Of a DNA stretch of 64,000 bases, positions 11,065-23,100 are shown piece after piece. This DNA comes from Ampelomyces quisqualis (taxonomy: Eukaryota; Ascomycota; Dothideomycetes; Pleosporales; Phaeosphaeriaceae). The stretch lies in assembly GCA_018398575.1 (NCBI GenBank), contig JAGTXZ010000002.1, positions 2,358,501-2,422,500 on the forward strand, read 5' to 3'. Position numbers and translations under genes: made by a program. Numbering within the stretch: the stretch's first letter is position 1; each line of letters starts with the position of its first letter. A model generated the notes under the pieces. The model was given only the letters and a program-made list of their open reading frames with translations. It had not been told where the DNA came from and did not search any database.

Positions 11065-11271
11065 CCCATGCCCCAGTTTTGACACACCACACACCGCCAA
11101 AATATGCCGCCACATGTCCCATCCCTCATCTTGTTTCGCACGTGGCGCGCCACAGTGCATCACTCAATGCCGAGCATGCCCAAAGGCTGTCACAACTCCG
11201 ATCCAATATGCCCAGAGTTTTAGAATGTAGAAGAAGATGTACTTGCCAAGGGAGAAACAAAGTATAAAAGT

Positions 11272-14200
11272 CTAATGTAGCAGATTGCGCAGCGAAGGAC
11301 TGGCACTGGCTCCTGTGTTGGCACGCTCCGTACGTGCCGAAGTAACAGCCGGCGCCTCTCTCATCACCGCATCGCGAGGAGTCGCGGGTCCGCCGGGCGC
11401 GGGGCTAACATGATGCAAGCTCTGGTAGTGAGGGACTGCTTGTGGTGGAGCAGTGTATGGGCTCTCGCTAGAACGTGACGCAAGATGCCCATGTGGGTGC
11501 GTCGGCGAGTACGGTAGTGCACGAGGTGAATGCATGCCATTGAGAATCATGGCTCCGTTGTTGACATGTAATGAAGGCGGTGCACCACTAGCTGGCGGTT
11601 GCGGGTATGAGGCGCGAGCTAGAGCCGGAGGGAGCTGCGAGTGCACTGGCGGTCCAGAGTAAGAAGTGTATCCGCTCGATGGTGGGTATGGGGCGTGAAA
11701 GGGTGGAGGATGGCCCATAGGAGCAGCGTGTGGTGGAGGCGCATGTCCAATCCCATTGTGCAGATGTTGTGGAAGATGCCCAGGCGGTGCGTTGGAGGGG
11801 CCGTTGTGCCACGCCGGTAGCGCAGGAGGTTGATTAGGAGCCAAAGGTGGTTGACCGTTGGGCATATTCCATGAACCTCCCGTAGTGGGTGGTGGAGGTG
11901 GCACGAATGACGGTATGGGCGGTGAGCGCAAAGGCAGTTGATGTGCATCAGGTAGGGCAGACAACGGTTTGTCTCGCTCTTCCTCGTCCTTTACGCCATT
12001 TTCTTTTTTCCAGTGGCATTTCTGGCACAGGTAGGAATTCGACCGATTGACCGCCATCTCGGTATCCAGTCTCAATGGCTCCTTCGGCACCACGGGAACG
12101 GCAGGAGGCGCATCCGGCATTGTGTGGTCGGTAGCTCCGTTGGTCAGCTGACCGTCTCCCCTCATCGCACTGTGGTCGCTGAGCAAATGGCCGTTTGGCA
12201 CGGCGCCATTCACTTGCAGTGGGCCGTCCACCACATGTGGCAGGGGAGGTGCTGTGAGTGCCGCATCCCGGATCTTCCACCACCGAGGACTTGCTTCAAC
12301 CGTGCACCGAGCACACTTTCGCTCAGGCTTGGGTGCTGGGGACTCAATTGACTCCTCCTTGATGTGAAGTCCAGCATTAGACGGTCTGCCTCTTGCTGAA
12401 GTCGGAGTTTGTGTGGTGACAGCCGAAGCCCTTCGATGTGTGTGCGTCGAAGCGACTTGTGGAACAACACGGGTTGATTGGTCGACCAAGTTTGCTTTGC
12501 GTGCAGTACCTGTCAGTGTCAGATCTGCCTGTTTGAACTCCCTCGCAAAGAGCTGCAGCGCGATCGTGTCCGTCCCTTCGACGGGCTCATTCATTGGATG
12601 GGGTAGAGCCTTGGGCGCATGTTCTTTGCACCATATAGCTGCAACCATAGACCCAGTATCCCCGTTGAGCGTCACTGTCGGAACAGCGTCCCTTCTGGAG
12701 GCCTTGACGGGGGTCATGTCGAACCCGAAGACGTAGCCATGCCCATGAGCACACCCGACATGGAATGTTGCATGGCAATGCAAACAGGATGCGCATGCAC
12801 CATGCGCTGTCTTACACACTTTGCAAACAGCATCGTACCGCAAGGTTGGTGCTCCGATTCCCTCGACCATGTCAAATCGCGTCGCGTTACTGAATTTGAT
12901 CTCGGGATGCCAGAGCGCGCAGTACACGTGCACCCAATTGTTGTCAGCTGTGCGCTTCAGTGGCTCTCGTGGAAGAAGCGGTCGGCCCTTTTCTTGCTGC
13001 CTCATACGATATTCATCTTTCGCTTTGTCAATCAGCTCTCTCTCTAGCCGCTCCTTTTCCCGATCCCTGTCTGTTTTCTTCTTGTGCGTCACCTTCGGTT
13101 GCTCGTAGAAGTCATGTTCGGTGTCCTTGTAAGGGCAGAGAACACATTCATACGTCTTGCAATAGTTAGCATGCGCTCGAAATGGAGGAGAAAATTACTT
13201 ACGTATGACACGCTCTCCTTCTTGTCATTCCGGCAAGTATCACAATACCACTTGTTAGCCTGGCGAGGGTCATCAAGTCCGTAGCATGACTTGTGAACCG
13301 TCAGTCTACAAGCAGCACACTCCACCCGAGATCCTTCTGCTGAACGACAAACAGCACAAGGGAGCTCTTTTAAACGCGGCGGAGCAGGCACAGGGGGAGG
13401 AGTCGGTGCTTTTGGCATGGGTGGAGCCTTCTCCTTTTCCTTCTTTTTCGTCACGACTTCATTGACAGGAGTCGACGTTCCGCTATCCCCGTTCGCCGTA
13501 GCACTGGTCTTGTGCTTCTTTTTGGGAGGTTCTGTAGAAGCTTGTGCAGCAGCGGCAGGAGCATCAATGTACTCCGGAGTACCGCTCATCGAGCTGGGAT
13601 CAGTCTGCGAAGCGTAAACCTCACGGAGAAGCTCCTCGTCAATTCTCCTCTTCCAGGCTTTGCCTCCTCCCTGTGCTACCTTCTTTGCGATCTCATCGAC
13701 GTTCTCCCACTTGACAGCATATTTGCGCCACAAGTTGGCGCAGCGTAGACAAAGAGCAATGAGAAAGCCAGTCTTGTCCTTGGATCGACCATCAGGGGGG
13801 AACATTTGGCCGGGAGAAACACCAGGCGCCCTCCTCCATTGCCGAGAATGGCGCGAGTTACAGTATTTGCATTGAAACTGACGCTTGCGCTGAATGGCCT
13901 TGTCATTGTCGAACGCAGAATCGTCTTGGTTATCGGCAACATCGTCTAGGAGCCGAGTCTGAGCGTCAGACTCCACTCTCTTGCTTCGGCCCTTGCGATT
14001 GCTATATGCTCCCCAGATTTCTCGGCCTTTCGATGTTTTCTTCCACATGTAGTAATACCGCACAGCATCGCCGTAGAACATTGTCTTGCTTGTGTGTAGT
14101 CGAACGTTCCGGATCTCCGAGCCAAATTTGGAGACACCCTCATTCCACTTCTTCTCTTCCTCTTTACTCAGTTCTGGTTCCTTCAGATCCTTGCGCTTAT

Positions 14201-16579
14201 CGAGTTTCTTGACGTGTTTCAATGCCACATCTGCATCGTATTGGTGTTTGGAGAAGAGAGCCAGGCACTTGTCCAGAAAGTTAGTGTTGTGTGGCTCAAC
14301 TCCAACGTGCTGTTTGGCAAGTAACTTGGCACGATCCATGTAAGCTTTGACTTGTTCTTCTGTCACGGTTGACGTATTGTCCTCGCCGCGAGTCGAATGG
14401 ACACCTAAAGGTGGCATCTTAAACATGAGCTCAGCTGTACACTTTGCGTCTTTATTCGGCAGGTCTTCGCCACGACGCACGTAACCGGGCGGCTCATCCA
14501 TTACCCACTTAGGGCGCTTTGCTTTTTCGGCCTTGTCCGCCTCAATTGCGGCAAGCGTTTCCTTGGACAATTTGCCCTCTTTCTTGTTGCCAGCGGTTTT
14601 GACATAGCGCTTCTTGATCTCGGCTGGCTTCACTAATTCCACGGGGTGTCCATGCCAGACATTGACGTTCGCTTGGTGCCGCGGGCCCAGTCGTGAACTA
14701 GCACGAGGATAAATCGCTCGATCATCGTACTGCAGCGCATCTTCAACGCGAGCGTGGATTCCTAGATATCGCATTGGCCACATCTTAGCCAGTGCTATTT
14801 CAGCCTGAGTCCCAGGGTGAGAATCTAAATGGCCCTCGGCATCGGGAATGTTGGTATTCGTGTCGCCGCTGGCTTCCTCTTCTTCTTCGTCGAGCTGCTC
14901 TTCCTCGTCCACATCTTTGCCTGCGGCGCCCACGGCAGGAGTCCGTCGGGCTTCGAGCTTCTTCTCCTGCGCTCTGCTGCACGGACCACACGCCCACGCA
15001 AACCCGCGCGAAGGTTTCTTCAGCAAGGGTGGACGAACACAATTCATGTGATATGTGTTGTGGCACACTGCACACTCCACTGAATCGTTGCTGCATTTGC
15101 GTTAGCGTGTTTTGAGTCGTATACGCACAAATACTTACGATGCACAGAAACCAACACAACGCTTGCAGCTCTTCACAGCGGCTGTTAATTCTTTTACCCG
15201 GCTGGTTTCAAGACAAATATACTTCCATCGCTCATCAAGGGCCTTTTTGACCTTGTCGGGCACGTTGATGACTTGCGACGTAGGAATGACATCGTACCAG
15301 CGATGAATGAAACGATCGAACACCTGGTTGAACCAAAATCTGTCCTTAGTTTTGCGATAATCGTCGAGATCGCCAATCTCGCTGCGATGCAAGATTTGGC
15401 ATTTGCCTCGAAGTGATGTGATCGGGCACAGGTCTGAATGCATGGTTGCGTACACCAAGCGAGAATCATTGTTGTAGCGTTGAACATCGCGAGGACGATA
15501 GAACCAGTTGACTCGCAATGATTCAACGCGTTGCTTGGGGTCGTTATTGAAGTGGATAAATTCCATAACCCGGCAAAGATAGTAGGGCTCGCCTGGCGGC
15601 TCGCACACGAGGTACACTTGGTCTAGACACCCAATTAGAATCCGACGACAAAGCCGCACGACGTGGCTGACGGAACGTAATGACCTTGAGCTGCAAGGAA
15701 AACAAGTCAAAACTTACCATTAATGGACACAGTCTGGCCATCATCTGCCACCATCCGGCCATCTTTGAGAATGGCACCAGTATTTTCAAATGTCAGCATG
15801 CTGGACTCCCTTGCGCTGTTGGCGGCAACTATGACATGATTTCCGCGCTTCGCTGCTGGCTGGCTTGGCGCGGCCGCACTCGCGTTGTTGCCATTGGTGG
15901 CAGCAGCATTTTTTCTACGCTTGACAGGAGGTTGCGCTGTGGTGGGTGGAGTTGCTGCTGCGGCTGCTGATGAGCCGGAAATGTTAGGGATGGCTGGGTC
16001 GTCTTTCGAGTTGGAACCGGAATTACCCCACGACGCATTGCCTTGGGCAGGGCCGGAGCCTTTCTTCCCACCCACACCTGAAGACGGACCGCTTTCGGCA
16101 GGCACTGAACTGCGCGACGGCGGGTCAGAGAGGTTGCCGTTGGCGGAGGCGGAGGCTGCTGCCATCTCAAAATCCATTTCGGTATCCTCAGCATAGTTTG
16201 GCCGTGACCTGCCGGGGCGGTTTCGCGACCGCGTGCCATATGCTGCGGCGCCCATTTCTTCAGAATCCTTGGATGAAGCATGCGCTGGGTTTGGCGTATC
16301 AATAGATGCATCTTGTGATTCCTGCAACGCATCTGGATCTGCAGATGCGTGATTGGAGTTCTGCGCAGAATTGCGGATGTCCGTGGAAGCTGACATAGGT
16401 GTTGAATTTCTAGTGGATGAGGCTTTGCTAGTTGATTTGGATAATGCAACTTGATCCGTGGCGTTGGTGTCGTTGACTGCGTTATTCTGCACGCTGGCCT
16501 GGTCGCGCGTCGAGTCTACGAAAGACTGATCTGCAGCGTTGGTGGACAGAGCCTCGCCATCGCCGTTCCTCGGGTTCAT
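11272..16579 (-). CDS. snt2: Snt2-like chromatin protein: BAH, PHD fingers, SANT and GATA-like zinc fingers
   Basis: Four minus-strand exons (16579-15718, 15622-15139, 15090-13203, 13155-11272; introns 95, 48 and 47 nt) total 5118 nt, 1705 aa. Order: a ~285-residue disordered N-terminus; a BAH domain beginning DQVYLVCEPPGEPYYLCRV; PHD1 (CAVCHNTYHMNC ... CGPC); an ELM2/SANT-like stretch with KKWNEGVSKFG and YYYMWKKT; a GATA-like finger (CKYCNSRHSRQWRR ... CLRCANLWRKY); PHD2 (CAVCRSAEGSRVECAAC ... WYCDTC) running into an extended PHD (CVLCPY ... HVYCALWHPE ... CKVC ... CHATFHVGCA ... CKEHA); then a second GATA-like pair (CARCTVEASPRWWK ... CQKCHWKK) and a Pro/His-rich tail. Yeast Snt2 is a histone-reading subunit of an Rpd3 deacetylase complex with Ecm5; the same role is inferred. 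Confidence 0.9.
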
Positions 16580-19137
16580 CGTGACGGACTACTTTGATCC
16601 AAGTAGTGGCGCCTCAGTGGACGAACCAAAGGACGGCGAAACCCCCCTTAGAACACAGGCGTGCGTGGCCAGGTTTGTGGTTGAGAAATGCAGTCGTTGG
16701 GGGTATATCAACGAAGCATGGAGAAGCCCGATGGCGCATACACCTTGGATGTTTAAAGCGAGCACCCAAGAATCGTAGTTTGGAAGCGACAGAGCGTTGG
16801 ATTTGATGCGGCAGATGTCAGAACTGGCAGTGGAAACCGGGTGAGAGAGAGGGCAGGCGTGTTGTGAGAAGAAGCAATGGAGAATGGAAGTGAGTGGCAG
16901 GAGGAACCAAAACGAGGGCGGGATGATGGCGAATGGGTAGGGCATGGATCATGTTGCCAAGGCCTCTCAGAAGGCTCCCGTGGCTAGCCCTCTTTTACGC
17001 ATATCTCGACCAAAGGACCCCCATCAGCGCCGCCGAGTGCACCTCGCGGCAATGCCCGCATGCCCACGCCGCAAGACGCCCGCAGCGATGGAATTGGGCG
17101 ATGCTCGATTCTGATGATACCACATGCTCTGCTGCGTCGAACGCTGGAAACCGGTGCCATTCGGTTCCATGTTCTCTCGCCAGCATCTCTCGTGTTCAGG
17201 TCGATTTTGGGTCGCCCTATCGTGCCCATTTGGCCTCTGGCAACAGAACAGCCACTACCAACAGGTTCACTCGAGCATCGTGTGTTCCCATCATTCCGGA
17301 CACACACACGAGTCTAGTGTGAAGCTATTTGTTTGAAGTTGGCCGCCAGTCAGGCCAGTGGCTCACCATCCCAACATCTTTCTCTTCATGCTTTGGAGAA
17401 TGACTAGTTGCGTATCCTGAAGGATTTCGATCTACCATGATACAGTGACATTTTCCAAATGATGCTAGATGAGATGGGCGGGCTAGCGACAGAGTCGAAG
17501 GAGGCGAAGTATGTACTCATGTCAAAAAGGGCTAACTGGATTCAGCGCCGTGGGCGGCGCTTGCACCTAGGTGGAGCCAGGGTTTGACGACGTTCTTCCA
17601 ATTCTTCCACGCATGTTGGACAGAATGCCGCGCTCACCACCACATGTAGCCCGGTGCGCGCTGCAAAGCACCCCTTGTACCGTATTGCCTGTGTGCGAAA
17701 AACTTGGCTACGGGATTTTGTTAGGGCACACTGTGAACCATACCCCCGACTAACGGCTACCAAACTCTGCATCGCGCACAGCTGTCTCGAACAACAACAG
17801 CAAGCCCAGGCTCAGGCGACCCCGACAATTACGTGTTTGTCTATCCGTATCGACCTACAGACCATCCCCTCCCGTTCCACCTGTCCGTGGTACCCTCGTG
17901 AGATGATGTTGCACGCGAACGGGCGCGCGAGACCCGGCAAGCCGACCAGGCCACTCAGTGACGCTAGCACTGAGCAGACCCGTTTTGCAATCGTCTCGTT
18001 TCTGACCTTTCGTTCGCCCCTCCGAACGAAGGCGGATAATAAGCCAAATCCTGCGTGCACCTCATTCGCCGAGGTCGACAGTCGGCTTCTTGGCGCGCGA
18101 CCTCACGCTCTGCCGTTGCTCGCTTCCTGATGGCCTGTCGCACTTTAGCTCGCAAGAGTAGGCAACACGGCCTCGGGAGGGTCTAGTGGGGGGCCCATTA
18201 TTGTCATCAACCTCTGAGCCTTGGACTGGATGTATGTAGTCGTGCCTTTCCGACCGCGAGTACGCACCGCCCGCGCAAAAGTCTGCCTGCCAAGTTTGAA
18301 TCTCCTGGGACCTGCTCGGTCGTGTTTTCATCCAACGATGGCGAGTGGGCGTCTTTGTTCGGGGCAGATTGTTTTGCTTTGCACGGATTTGTCACATTTA
18401 GATTAGACGCCCATGCGCTCACTGTGAGTTCCCAACTTGCGCGTTCCCGTTACACAGCCAGCGCGCACCGTGGTCAGCCTGAGAGTGACGCGTCGTTATC
18501 CGATCATTGACTTCCAGGAGTCTGTTCACCATAGCAGGTCGAGGAGTTGAATTTCGGGTACATCGTCCGAGACTGACACGTTGCTCCTGTGGGGTGGGGT
18601 GGTTTTGAGCGCTCGTCCGCTGCGATGTGCGCATCGAAGTCTGCGGTCGATCCACAGCTTGCAGACGTTATGGCAACATATGGCTCAATTCCTGCCCACT
18701 CCCTCAAAGATCACGTAGGCCAAAGAATTCGCCGTGAACGGAGCACATGTGACATATGTAGCAGGGCAGGGTCGGACGTGCCCTGCGTCTACAATAACTA
18801 GTCTCGCGCACCCGCGCACGAGCGGCACCAGGATATGCTTTGCCGATCTCGGATTTGGAAGACTTCCCAGCTTCCACGGTGGGATCATTCGAACATGCCA
18901 CCGCTGCAGGCTTTGGTAGAATCATACATTGTAAATGTGGTCGATTCGTGTCATTAAATTAATTTCTCGAGACCGGATCCTTTCGATACGTCACGCGACA
19001 GTAACCCCTGACCCGCACTTCCTAGAAGCAACAACGCTAGGCCATACATTAAATCTTGTCCTGTGCTCTCTAACGCCGCACACGATACAACTCCCAACAC
19101 GCCTCCATGTGTAAGACACATTGGGGTGCAAAGATTT
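16580..19137. other. Long intergenic region without recognised gene
   Basis: About 2.5 kb with only short frames in all six phases. Frames at 17654-18130 (+) and 16589-16945 (-) have no domain, and the latter lies in the Snt2 promoter. I see no tRNA or other structured RNA. Some of it is presumably the long leader/promoter of snt2. Confidence 0.4.
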
Positions 19138-19726
19138 CTACAAAGCGAAGATGGCAAGAAGGCCGGCGAAGCCAGCACTGGCAAGGCGAACTGAGTTTAC
19201 ATCAGCAGCACCAGTGGACTGCGCGGGGGCGCCGCTGTCAGAAGCAATAGCCTGAGAGCCTAGAAATATTTGTCAACTTCTGCTTTCCATAGCAAAGCGT
19301 GTTGTTTGACTTACCAGAAGCAGTGGGAGCGGCAGAACCAGCCGTGGTGCCTGAGGCACCGGCCCTGACGGAAGACGCCTGGGCGGCACCTGGAGCAAAT
19401 GCCGTCTGGCTGCTGGGGAAAAGGCTGTTGATGCAGCCATCAACGCACTTAGCATAAGCTGTCGCAGCTCCAGAGGAGCCATCGCCCTGGTCGCACTTTG
19501 CAGCGCAGTTGTTGGTATCGATGACCTGGGACGCATTGGGACGGGCATTTCCCAGACAAGCAGCTTGGCACATGACATCTCCAGCGGTGCAAGCCAGAGC
19601 ACAGCTCACTTGGGGTGCGACTCCAGACGGAATGGGTGCAGGCGCAGCGGGAGCGGCGGTGATAGAGGCCTGGGGCACGGCGAATACGCCGGCAGCGAAG
19701 GCGAGAATGACAGTTGAGTACTTCAT
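19138..19726 (-). CDS. GPI-anchored eight-cysteine cell-surface protein
   Basis: Two minus-strand exons, 19726-19315 and 19259-19138 (55-nt intron), give 177 aa. Start chosen at 19726 because MKYSTVILAFAAGVFAVPQA is a signal peptide; the frame is open upstream to 19948 but that part looks like leader. The mature part has eight cysteines in four CxxxC-type pairs (CALAC, CQAAC, CAAKC, CVDGC), with GDVMC and NASQVIDTNNC between them; the Asn is a possible N-glycosylation site. A Ser/Ala/Thr/Gly-rich stalk follows, and the second exon ends in a hydrophobic tail (SAGFAGLLAIFAL), typical of a GPI-attachment signal. This layout recurs in cell-wall proteins of many ascomycetes; I know of no assigned biochemical function. 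Confidence 0.85.
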
Positions 19727-20161
19727 TGTGATGATCAGGGTCTGGTGATGCAGGACGGTACGGTGCGGTTGGGACTCGGGAGACGGGCGTGACGTGGAAA
19801 TAGCCCACGTAAAGCAAGTTCTGGTAAGCGAATGTTCAGAAGGTGTTGGAAGTGAATGAAACGAATGTCCAGAGTCGGTCGCGATGGGCGGCGCCGGAAT
19901 TGCGGACAACCCGAGCCTTTTATTCAACGGCCCATCCCTTAGGGGCATTCGGCGAATAGGGGCTCACGTGAGTTGAATCTTCGGGAGCCGCTATTTCGGC
20001 CTTATGCAGCAAGGCCGGGTGAGCCTTAATCGCGGAAAGGACGTGCACGGTCCCGCTTTCCCCATCGATCGCCGCCGAAACGCGCTAGCGAAACGAGACG
20101 CGTCGACCTCGTCGTCGAACGCCACTATAACGTCGCAACAGAGCCTCCAGCGTCTGTCGCA
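19727..20161. promoter_or_regulatory. Divergent promoter region (GPI protein / Mph1)
   Basis: A 435-base gap between divergent starts. Nothing in it was recognised beyond the open frame that continues upstream of the GPI-protein start. No clear TATA box seen for either gene. Confidence 0.35.
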
Positions 20162-23100
20162 ATGTCAGACAGCGACGACTACGGGGACGAGTTCGACGAC
20201 ACAGAGTTTCTCACCGTTGCGACACAAGCAGAGAAGGAAGACACACCTGCATTCCAGCCGTCGCCACGGCCAACCAAGCGACGGAAGATTGGCGCTGCAA
20301 ATGAGAGGACTGCGCCCATTCCACCAAACAAGCAACCCCAAGCTCGACGGCGAGCTTTCCCCTCATCTGACGATGATGATGCCGCTAAAGCGACCGATGA
20401 CACTGTTTCTGATACGGGGAGCACAGGCGCATCGCCAGCAAATCGCGGCCTTCTCCATGAGGAGCGATCTAGCAAGAGAGCAAGACAGCATGTCAATGAA
20501 GATCAGGACGACTTCTCTCCAGTCAAAGCGACTACTGCTCAGAAGCGAAAGGAACGCATTCATGTACCGACCACGAACCTGGACATGACGGATTTGTTCT
20601 TCACCCAACCACCACAAGAGCACTCGCCGCCATGGAAACCTCGTGGAGCAATATGGGCGAAGCAAGTTGCAAGTATTGGCGTGCACCGAGCTTCCGAGCC
20701 TGCAAAGTGGACAGGCTTGGACGCAATCAAGACCATGTCTTTACCCGGTAGACAATCCACATCTTCAACACCTAAACCACAAGCACCACCATCACCTGAC
20801 AGGTTCGAGTCGCCTACCAAGTTTGACGACTCACCTATCCTACCAGTTCAAAAGCCAGCTCCCGCAGCCTATGATTTCACGCAGGATCTGGCTGATTTGC
20901 CTTCGGATGCGTTTGCATCTTCGTCCTCGTCGCCGCAGAAGCAGGATGGTAACGTCGCCAACTCGGAGTCACGGAAACGTGTCGTAGCTCCACAGACGGG
21001 ATTGCGACAAACGACGCTCTTCGGAAGGCAGGGCGCCAACGGTAGTGTTACACCATCTCAACAGAACAAGCGCTACAACTTCGTCATCGACCAAAAGCAG
21101 GAGCCGCCGACCCACCACAAACTAGACGCCGAGGCGACCAAGACGTGGGTATATCCGACAAATCTGGGCACGATACGTGATTACCAATTCAACATCGTTC
21201 AGAGGGGCCTTTTCAACAACCTCCTCGTCGCACTGCCGACCGGTCTGGGAAAGACCTTCATCGCTGCTACCATTATGCTCAACTGGTTTCGATGGACAAC
21301 CGAAGCACAGATAGTGTTTGTAGCCCCCACTAAGCCACTGGTAGCTCAGCAGATCGATGCTTGCTTCAAAATCGCTGGTATACCTCGCTCAGCCACTACC
21401 ATGCTAACTGGAGGGGTATCTCCAGCTCTACGATCGGAAGAGTGGAAGAGCAAACGAGTTTTTTTCATGACTCCGCAAACTTTACTCAACGACCTGAAGC
21501 ATGGGTACACGGATCCAAAAAAGATCGTGCTGCTGGTGGTCGACGAAGCGCATCGTGCTACAGGCGCTTACGCATATGTGGAAGTCGTCAGCTTCTTGAG
21601 ACGCTTCAACCAAAGTTTCCGTGTCCTCGCTCTCACGGCTACTCCTGGTGCCGATGTAGAATCAGTTCAAAAAGTCATTGACGGTCTGGACATTTCGAGG
21701 GTTGAAATTCGCACAGAAAACTCTTTCGATATCTGCAGCTATGTCCATCAGAGAAGCATCGAGAAACATGTTTTCCAAAACAGCGAGGAGATGGAGATGT
21801 GCATGGAATTGTACAGCCAAGCGCTACAGCCCCTGGTCAACACGGTCAATGGGCTGAATGCTTACTGGAGCAAGGATCCTCGTGATCTGACGCCGTTTGG
21901 TTGCCAACAGGCGAAGAATAAATGGATGGCAGAAGCTGGGAACAATGCGAACCAAGGAGTGAAGTTCATGGTTCAAGCTGTATTCGCAATACTCTCGTCT
22001 ATCTCACAGGGTATGGACCTTCTCAAATATCATGGCATGGGTCCGTTCTACGTCAAATTGAAGGAGTTCAAGAAGGAAAGTGAGAAGACGAAGTCAAAGT
22101 ACAAGAAGCAGATTTTGGAAAGCGAGTCCTTTCAGAAGCTCATGGTCCGACTCCAAGGCTGGGTCACAGACGACAATTTCGTTGGGCACCCCAAGTTGGA
22201 TTTTCTACAGCGAGTCATCCTTGAGCACTTTGCAAATGCGGGCAATGGCGACAGTGCCGATGGCGCTCCTTCGCAAACGAGAATCATGGTGTTTGCCCAC
22301 TTCCGGGATAGTGCGGAAGAAATCAGTCGCATTCTCAAGCGGCACCAACCGATGATCCGGCCCCGCGTATTCGTGGGTCAGTCTACTGGCAAGAACTCGG
22401 AAGGTATGAGCCAAAAAGACCAATTGGAAGCAATTGAGCAATTCAAGCAAGGCACATTCAATACGCTCATTGCCACCTCGATCGGAGAAGAGGGTCTTGA
22501 CATTGGCGAGGTCGACCTCATCATTTGTTATGATTCCAAAGCATCACCAATTCGCATGCTGCAACGCATGGGTCGTACTGGGCGAAAACGTAAAGGGAAA
22601 ATTATCATGCTTCAAATGCAAGGCAAAGAAGAGAACGATGCCAACAAGGCCAAGGATAGCTATGAAAGGATGCAGGAGTTGATCGCGAAAGGCACACAGT
22701 TCACTTTCCACGAAGAGATATCCCGCAGGATACTACCGCCAGATACCAAGCCAGTTGTCGATCGCCGCGTAGTAGATATACCCCCAGAGAACTCCCAACA
22801 AGACTGGTTACCAGAACCAAAGAAGAAAGGCCGGATGAAGAAACCTCCCAAGGTTTTCCACATGCCGGATGGCGTCCTGACCGGGTTCGTCACCGCTGGC
22901 CGAATGGATGAAGAAATTTTGCCCAAAGGGCGCAAAAAGAAAGCGGCAGCACCCATTTATCCTACCGAAGAGCTGTTCACTATGCCATCGCTCGAATCGG
23001 TCTTGCTCGACGACGAGGCCACGAAGGATTTAGAACGCCGCTTCCAGACCGTTTTCGATGATGACGATGCTCCGATGATTAATGGCCTAGACTACAGTCG

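Larger units (their letters stand above)
10144..11271. other. Intergenic region without recognised gene
   Basis: About 1.1 kb between the 5' end of the RCR-type gene and the 3' end of the Snt2 gene. Open frames here are short and lack domains. It contains a GTA-type micro-element at 10784 and a 28-bp direct repeat at 11009. Confidence 0.5.

Noticed and set aside
15623..15717. Six-base micro-exon in the first Snt2 intron
   Set aside because: A single 95-nt intron joins SIN to DQVYLVCEPP in frame without it.
17654..18130. 158-codon plus-strand frame in the long gap before the GPI gene
   Set aside because: Cys/Arg/Pro-rich shadow-like sequence with no domain and no splice signals.
19727..19948. 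N-terminal extension of the GPI-protein frame
   Set aside because: The ATG at 19726 is followed by a clear signal peptide; the upstream part would bury it.
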